Shown piece after piece: positions 59,513 through 64,000 of a stretch of DNA of 64,000 nt. Both the position numbers and the translations under genes were made by a program. The DNA is taken from positions 434,001-498,000 of the forward strand of contig CANXME010001298.1 of assembly GCA_948144175.1 (NCBI GenBank), in the 5' to 3' direction. Each line of letters starts with the position of its first letter. Position 1 is the first letter of the stretch. The stretch comes from Closterium sp. NIES-65. Its lineage: Eukaryota > Streptophyta > Zygnematophyceae > Desmidiales > Closteriaceae. Below the pieces are notes generated by a model. That model made no database searches. It had not been told where the DNA came from and saw only the letters and a program-made list of their open reading frames with translations.

Positions 59513-61153
59513 CTACCACTGAGAGGAGTAGGGACCCTCTATCGCCTCCGCGTAAGAGCGCGGAGTCGGGATGTCAAGTGCATCCGGGTCTCCCTCAGGG
59601 GTAAGCAGTACGGACACGAGATGAGGTGAAGCAGCTGCCAGACACTGGAACTCCTCCTGCCTGTCCTCAAGGACGTCCGTGCCAAGGGCACACTCACCCC
59701 CGACGGACGGAGAACAGACAGACTCAGACTCAGCGACAAGACTCGCGGCGTAGTCTAGGCGACAGCGAGCAGCAAAGTCGACGAGCTCAGCAACGAGGGC
59801 AGACGCAGCAGAAGACTCGAAAGAAGGGTCAGTGACGGCAGTAGCAAGGAGCGTGACAGTAGGACTGGCAGCACGAAGAGAGTCCGACTTCGGGTCGGCG
59901 AGAGCAGGAAGAGAGGACGCAGGAGGAGAAGGCAAAGGGGCACGCAGAGGAGCAGTGGACGGATGTAGAGACATCCGGTGCGTGCTAGGGGCAGGAGGAG
60001 GACGCTGACGCGAACTACGAGCACTAGCGCTAGCAGGACGGACAGGCGACGCAGGACAAGACGCAGACTCACGACGCTCAGTAAGGCCGCCAGTAGGACC
60101 AGTGTAAGGAGAAGGAGCAGGTAGTGGGGAGGCCGGCTGCAACTGTAACTGTGACGGGACAGGCTGTGAACACGCCAAGGGAGGAGGACCAGGAGGAGGC
60201 GAGAGACCAAGAACCTGCTGAAGGAGCGGAACGAAGTACGGCTGAGGCCGCGCGGCGACTCCAGACTCAGCAGGGACAGCACCAGTACCCCCAGCGGCAG
60301 TACCAGAACCAGCAGCAGCTCCAACGCCCAGGTCCTCAGTACCAGCCTCAGCACCAACGCCCGAGTCCTCAGCACCAGCAGTGGCTCCAACACCAGGGTC
60401 CACAGCACCAGCTGCAGCTCCAACGCCCGGGTCCTCAGCACCAGTAGCACCTCCAACTCCCGGGTCCGCAGCACCAGCAGCAGCTCCAACGCCAGGGTCC
60501 GCAGCACCAGCCGCAGCTCCAACGCCTCGGTCCTCAGCACCAGCCGCATCTCCAACTCCCGGGTCCGCAGCACCAGCAGTAGCTCCAACGCCAGGGTCCG
60601 CAGCACCAGCAGCAGCTCCAGCGCGCGGGTCCGTAGCACCAGCAGCAGCCGGGTCCGTGAGACGAGGCGCGCCACTCCGAAGCGTGCAACGGCGCTCGTA
60701 CCACTCACGGATCCGCTCACGGGAGGGGAGCTCCCGACTAGGAGGAGAAGTACCAGCACCAGTCCCTGTAGTGCGCCTGGTCCCAGAGGTACCTCTCCGG
60801 AGGCTGCAGTACTGTAAGTACCACTCACGCAACTGCTCCGAGGAGAGGTCTCGTCCAGGTGTAGCACCCTCAGGCCCAGCACCGCCAGAGTCAGAACCCC
60901 CAGACCCAGCACCCCCAGGCTGAGCACCCCCAGTCACCGCACCCTCAGGCTCAGCACCCCCAGGCTCAGTACCCCCACTGTCCGCACCCCCAGGCTCAGC
61001 ACCCCCAGAGTCCGCACCCCCAGGCTCAGCACCCCTAGAGTCCGCACCCCCAGGCTCAGCACCCCCAGTCTCCGCACCCCCAGGCTCAGCACCCCCAGCA
61101 GGACGAGAGTCGACAGCAACCTCAACAGGCTCGACCGGGTCTACCTGAGACAC
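59513..61153 (-). CDS. P1 integrase-RT linker, open
   Basis: 546 codons: VDPVEPVEVAVDSR, GGAEP/GGADS repeats, DLSSEQLREWYLQYCSLRRG near 60840, and ELPSRERIREWYERRC near 60715. An array of AADPGVGA-type repeats follows (60300-60640), then RPQPYFVPLLQQVLGLSP near 60240, a Ser/Pro-rich part and LVDFAARCRLDYAA. It ends at the TAG before AAMDAEM. The two LREW motifs are kept although the surrounding repeats differ completely from those of A1 and B1. Confidence 0.8.
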   Translation of the reverse strand: MSQVDPVEPVEVAVDSRPAGGAEPGGAETGGAEPGGADSRGAEPGGADSGGAEPGGADSGGTEPGGAEPEGAVTGGAQPGGAGSGGSDSGGAGPEGATPGRDLSSEQLREWYLQYCSLRRGTSGTRRTTGTGAGTSPPSRELPSRERIREWYERRCTLRSGAPRLTDPAAAGATDPRAGAAAGAADPGVGATAGAADPGVGDAAGAEDRGVGAAAGAADPGVGAAAGAADPGVGGATGAEDPGVGAAAGAVDPGVGATAGAEDSGVGAEAGTEDLGVGAAAGSGTAAGGTGAVPAESGVAARPQPYFVPLLQQVLGLSPPPGPPPLACSQPVPSQLQLQPASPLPAPSPYTGPTGGLTERRESASCPASPVRPASASARSSRQRPPPAPSTHRMSLHPSTAPLRAPLPSPPASSLPALADPKSDSLRAASPTVTLLATAVTDPSFESSAASALVAELVDFAARCRLDYAASLVAESESVCSPSVGGECALGTDVLEDRQEEFQCLAAASPHLVSVLLTPEGDPDALDIPTPRSYAEAIEGPYSSQW

Positions 61154-61171
61154 ACTTGAGGGAGCGGCACC

Positions 61172-62140
61172 CTAAGGGGGGAGGGGGTCTACGACAGCAG
61201 CACCTGGCGCGAGGAAGAGAGGCGGGGGTGGGAGCGGGGCAGTGCGGTAGGGGAAGAGGCGGTAGTAGGGGACAGACTCGTCAAAAGTGACGTCCTGAGA
61301 GGGCAAGACCCGGTGCGAGGTGGCGTGGTAAAACTGCCAACCAGGCGCGTCTGGAACAAAGCCGAGGAAGACGCAGGGAGCAGCACGAGAGGAGAGCTTG
61401 TCCGCAGACGAATCGCGGACAAAAGCTCGAGATCCCCAGACCCGGAATCGCGACGCATCGCCAACCTCCCCCGTCCACAGTAGTGTGGGCGAGGTCTCCG
61501 GCAAGGAGACACGGGGCCAGAGGTTGAGCTGATGCGCAGCATACCGGACCGCAAACGGCCACAGAAAGTGGGGGGCAGCCGCATGGATCAAGGAGGTACG
61601 GGCGACCTCCATGACCAGGCCAATGCGGCGCTCCGCAACCCCATTCTGCTGTGGAGAGGCCGGAAGCGTGAACGACTGCTCAATGCCGTGCTCAGCACAG
61701 TAGGCTGCCAAGAGGTCGGAGGAGAACTCACCACCTGTGTCAGAGTGCAAGCGCAGGACAGGAAAGTCCGAGCGGAAACGCTCGCTGAGCTGGAGACGAG
61801 CTCTGCGGATCCAAGGGATCAAAACATCAGGGACCTCACCCTTGGTGCGCAAGGGGAAGACCGTGGTGTAGCGTAGCGCGAGTAGTCGTCAACACCGATC
61901 AGGAAGTACCTCTCCTGACCCTGACCACGGACGCGGGCTGGGCCCCACACGTCCATGTGGAGCGTCTGCAACGGAGCAGTCGTCGGGGGAAACGAGGAGG
62001 AGTGAGGAGCGGCGCGCTGCCGCCCCCCGACACAGGGAAGGCAGGGAGGAGCAGGCGAGGGTGGTAGGGGAGGGAGGACCCTGGGAAGACCATAAACAAG
62101 GTACCGGGAGTGCATGGCACGAAGGCGCTGCACAGACGGG
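61172..62140 (-). pseudogene. P1 integrase
   Basis: Pre-integrase CLPCVGGRQ, HMDVWGPARVRGQG and GVDDYSRYAT, then a 5-base tandem duplication near 61876 (TAGCG twice) shifts the frame. The second part (61852-61172) has LHSDTGGEFSS and SPQQNGVAERRIG and the C-terminal block to YRTAPLPPPPLFLAPG. Catalytic acids are all present. Confidence 0.82.
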
Positions 62141-63110
62141 TGGCCAAGTCGGTGGTGCCAGAGAACAGTCTCGTGCGCTAGAGAGTGACACGAGCAGGGG
62201 GCGGACAGCTGACCTGACGCGGACGCAGACGCAGACGCAGCGACCTGAGGGGGGGGCAGTAGTCAGTGTGTACAGGTCCGACCCCGGCTGCCGAGTGAAG
62301 GTAGCCAAGTGGCGGCCTGTACGAGCACACGTGCAGTGTGTGACACGCTCGTAGGCAGGGGTGAACTGGTGAACACCCGCGTCCTGGAGTGCACAATCTG
62401 CCACCAAGTTCGTAGAGAACGAGGGGAGGTGGAGACCTGACAGTGTGCCCGACAGGACCGCAGGACAGGGAAGGACAGTGGAGGAGGTCGCAATGACCGG
62501 ACCCCCAGAGGGGTCAGCGAGGGAGACAGCTACTGGCCGAGCAAGGGGCTCAAGGGCAGTGCGGTCACGAAAGAAACAGCGAGAGGCACCTGAATCCAGC
62601 GTGAAGGTGTGCAGTGCTGCAGTCGACACAGTACTAGGGGGGGCAGACGTACAAGCACCTAGTGCAGCAGCCTCACCAGCTCCTGGGGCAGGGGACACGT
62701 AAGTACCTGAAGTGGCAGACACACTAGTCCTAATGCCCGGGTCGGGCGGGACACTCAGGTACTCAGCACCCTCTCCACTAGTAGACATCACATACATGGC
62801 AGTGAGAATAGCATCGAAGTCTAGAGCATAGATATCAATCCCCTTCTTCAGGAGATCAACCCAGCGGGGCAGCTCAGTGGCCTGAGGGAACTGAACACGC
62901 CAAGCGTCGTTCAGACGAGCGAAGCAACGCTGTGTGGCGTGCGGTCCCCCACACGGCTGGCCAGTGCGGTCACCAGTGCGAATGACGTACGTGCAGCTAA
63001 GGCCACCCCCCCCCCCCCCCTCGTGCTGAGAGTACCACAGACGGACCTCCTGGGGCGATGGAGTGTGCTGCTGGCCCTGGCCACCGCCAGTGCCTCCACG
63101 ACCACCACCG
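62141..63110 (-). pseudogene. P1 Cys-His motif and protease
   Basis: SPQEVRLWYSQHEGG near 63040 and CTYVIRTGDRTGQPCGGPH with ATQRCF near 62990-62920 (CX13CX3HX4C). Then YALDFDAILTAMYVMSTS, an Ala/Thr-rich spacer, FTLDSGASRCFFRD near 62590 and FSTNLVADCALQDAG. The frame is open from 63475 and slips after TTAPP near 62250, before the pre-integrase domain. Confidence 0.82.
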
Positions 63111-64000
63111 CCGCTACCACCTCCTCGACCACCCCAACCGCGGCCGCTGCCTCGTCCACTGCCACCCCCACCACCTCCTCCGCCCCGGCCACCTAAACCC
63201 GCCGCTGCCGCCACCCCCCCCACTGCTGCCACCTCCCCCACCCGCGCCACCCCCCCCGCCACCACCACCTCCCCCACCACCGCCACCCCCGCTGTCACCA
63301 CCACCGCCCTTGCCCCCCTTGCCCTTGCCGCTGCGGCGCCCGCTCGAAGCAGACGCAGTCCCGACCTTCTCAGCACCAAGGAGGTCGACAGCAGCAGTAG
63401 AGGCGACAGAGGGAAGAAGGGGGGAGGGAGAACACCCCTCAAAGAACGGGGTACGGGGGTCACCACGAGAGGCACCTACAGCGACTATGCTAGTCTCAGC
63501 TGCAAGGAGTTCCTTCTCGAGGAGGGCAATGGTGAGCTCGGTGGGGCAGCGAGCTAGGAAGTGGTCCCTGACTGAGCGCAGAGTGTCAGGGAGGCGCGTG
63601 ACTAGGTGGTAGAGAGTGAGCCAGAGCGGGGGTGGGTTCTTGGCAAGGAACTCATCAGGCATAGCGGCGCGGAAGCGAGCCTCACTAGTGCGGAGGTGGG
63701 TAATGAGATCAGCGACAATGTGGAAGGAAGCTAAGTCGGGGAACAGGTAGGGAAGAGAGAGACGGCCTAGTGCGGCAGAGGCCGGTGAGGAGTAGCGGGC
63801 AACGACAGCAGTGTACAGTGCCTGCGCAGTCTTGTGCTGCCCAAAGTGCTCGCGCTCATCTATCGGCAGAGAGTTGCGAATAGCGAAGCGAGCATGGGCG
63901 TCACGAGTCTGCCACTGTGAGCGGGCAGTGCTGTCAGCAGTAGCAGCAGGAGCAGTAGCGTGGCCTAAGGCGTGATCGTACAGTGAGATGTCTTCCTTGG
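63111..64000 (-). CDS. P1 gag, 5' end outside window
   Basis: Open from the window edge: LYDHALGHATAPAATADSTA, FGQHKTAQALYTAVVARYSS, LPYLFPDLASFHIVADLITH, LWLTLYHLVTRLPDTL and LLEKELLAAETSIVAV, then GRRSGKGKGGKGG and a Gly tract. Same domain as MATPSV gag but about 60-70 percent similar by eye. Gag and the following pol segment are in different frames that cross within the Gly-coding repeats near 63190. There is no conserved UAG here: the position reads GQGQQHTPS. Confidence 0.8.

Larger units (their letters stand above)
57782..64000 (-). mobile_element. Copia element P1, 3' part and internal region, runs off the window
   Basis: Minus strand, from right to left: gag (open at the window edge), Cys-His motif, protease, integrase, linker, reverse transcriptase, RNase H, 3' untranslated region, polypurine tract (about 57782-57791) and LTR 57781-57655. 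It is a distinct subfamily of the clade: different gag residues, a linker built on AADPGVGA repeats, and CTYVIRTGDRTGQP in the Cys-His motif. Stops in reverse transcriptase and RNase H are mainly CAG to TAG. The 5' LTR is outside the window. Confidence 0.9.

Noticed and set aside
58127-59515. UAG reassigned to glutamine, as in some ulvophyte algae
   Set aside because: CAG to TAG at conserved Gln positions fits, but D1's 1588 codons and the host exons contain no in-frame UAG, and stops from TGG, CGA, GAG and TCG also occur. Deamination explains all of these.
63180-63210. GGGTTTA as a -1 slippery heptamer between P1 gag and pol
   Set aside because: The heptamer is aligned with the pol frame, not the gag frame, and the shift needed from gag to pol is +1. 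Slippage in the Gly-coding repeats is simpler.
1-64000. CRISPR arrays, tRNA, rRNA, bacterial operons or phage
   Set aside because: The tandem repeats have no constant repeat/unique spacer layout, and I see no RNA gene, ribosome-binding-site-led operon or phage gene.

Overview
This window is nuclear DNA from a eukaryote of the green-plant lineage, and most of it is a nested pile of Ty1/copia LTR retrotransposons. A streptophyte alga such as a Closterium-like zygnematophyte is my best guess, at low confidence. The plant-lineage reading rests on spliced GT-AG genes, copia elements primed from initiator tRNA-Met, telo-box-like TTAGGGTT motifs in the LTRs, and decay dominated by C-to-T changes, many at CAG (CHG) sites. 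I see no bacterial operon, tRNA, rRNA or CRISPR array. Every boundary, repeat period and mismatch count below was read by eye.

Layout. 1-605 is the minus-strand leader of a copia element whose body lies left of the window. 1304-2833 is a complete non-autonomous mini-element (TRIM). 3850-11479 is copia A1 (plus), inserted exactly on the stop codon of a spliced host gene that runs on the minus strand from 15962 to 11482. 16050-27503 is copia X1 (plus), whose middle is inverted; it carries the young, intact copia D1 at 18386-24889. 27504-34297 is copia X2 (minus), which has lost its 3' end and lies tail to tail with X1. 34298-36755 is host sequence without a convincing gene. From 36756 to the window end everything is retroelement: old copia O1 (minus, 36756 to about 57654) is interrupted by B1 (plus, 41732-48563) and A2 (plus, 49478-56947). 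O1 is fused through an LTR at 57655-57781 to P1 (minus), which leaves the window.

How the parts relate. A1, A2, B1, X1, X2, O1 and P1 form one clade with short LTRs (about 120-134 bp), the same polypurine tract, a GC-rich repetitive leader and an unusual polyprotein. That polyprotein has a UBN2/copia-like gag domain, a long Gly-rich tract, a non-canonical CX13CX3-4HX4C cysteine-histidine motif, protease, integrase, a long low-complexity linker, reverse transcriptase and RNase H. A short motif around LREW(Y/F) occurs before the Cys-His motif and again inside the linker. B1 and X2 lack the gag domain. The TRIM shares LTR core and polypurine tract with this clade and was probably mobilised by it. 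D1 belongs to a different copia lineage, with 831-bp LTRs, a normal CCHC knuckle and one uninterrupted 1588-codon reading frame; it is the only element here that looks capable of autonomous movement. Nesting and LTR divergence give a rough order: O1/P1 oldest, then X1/X2, then A2 and B1, with TRIM, A1 and D1 youngest.

The host gene at 11482-15962 has phase-consistent splice sites and two repeat-rich segments. I do not recognise its family.
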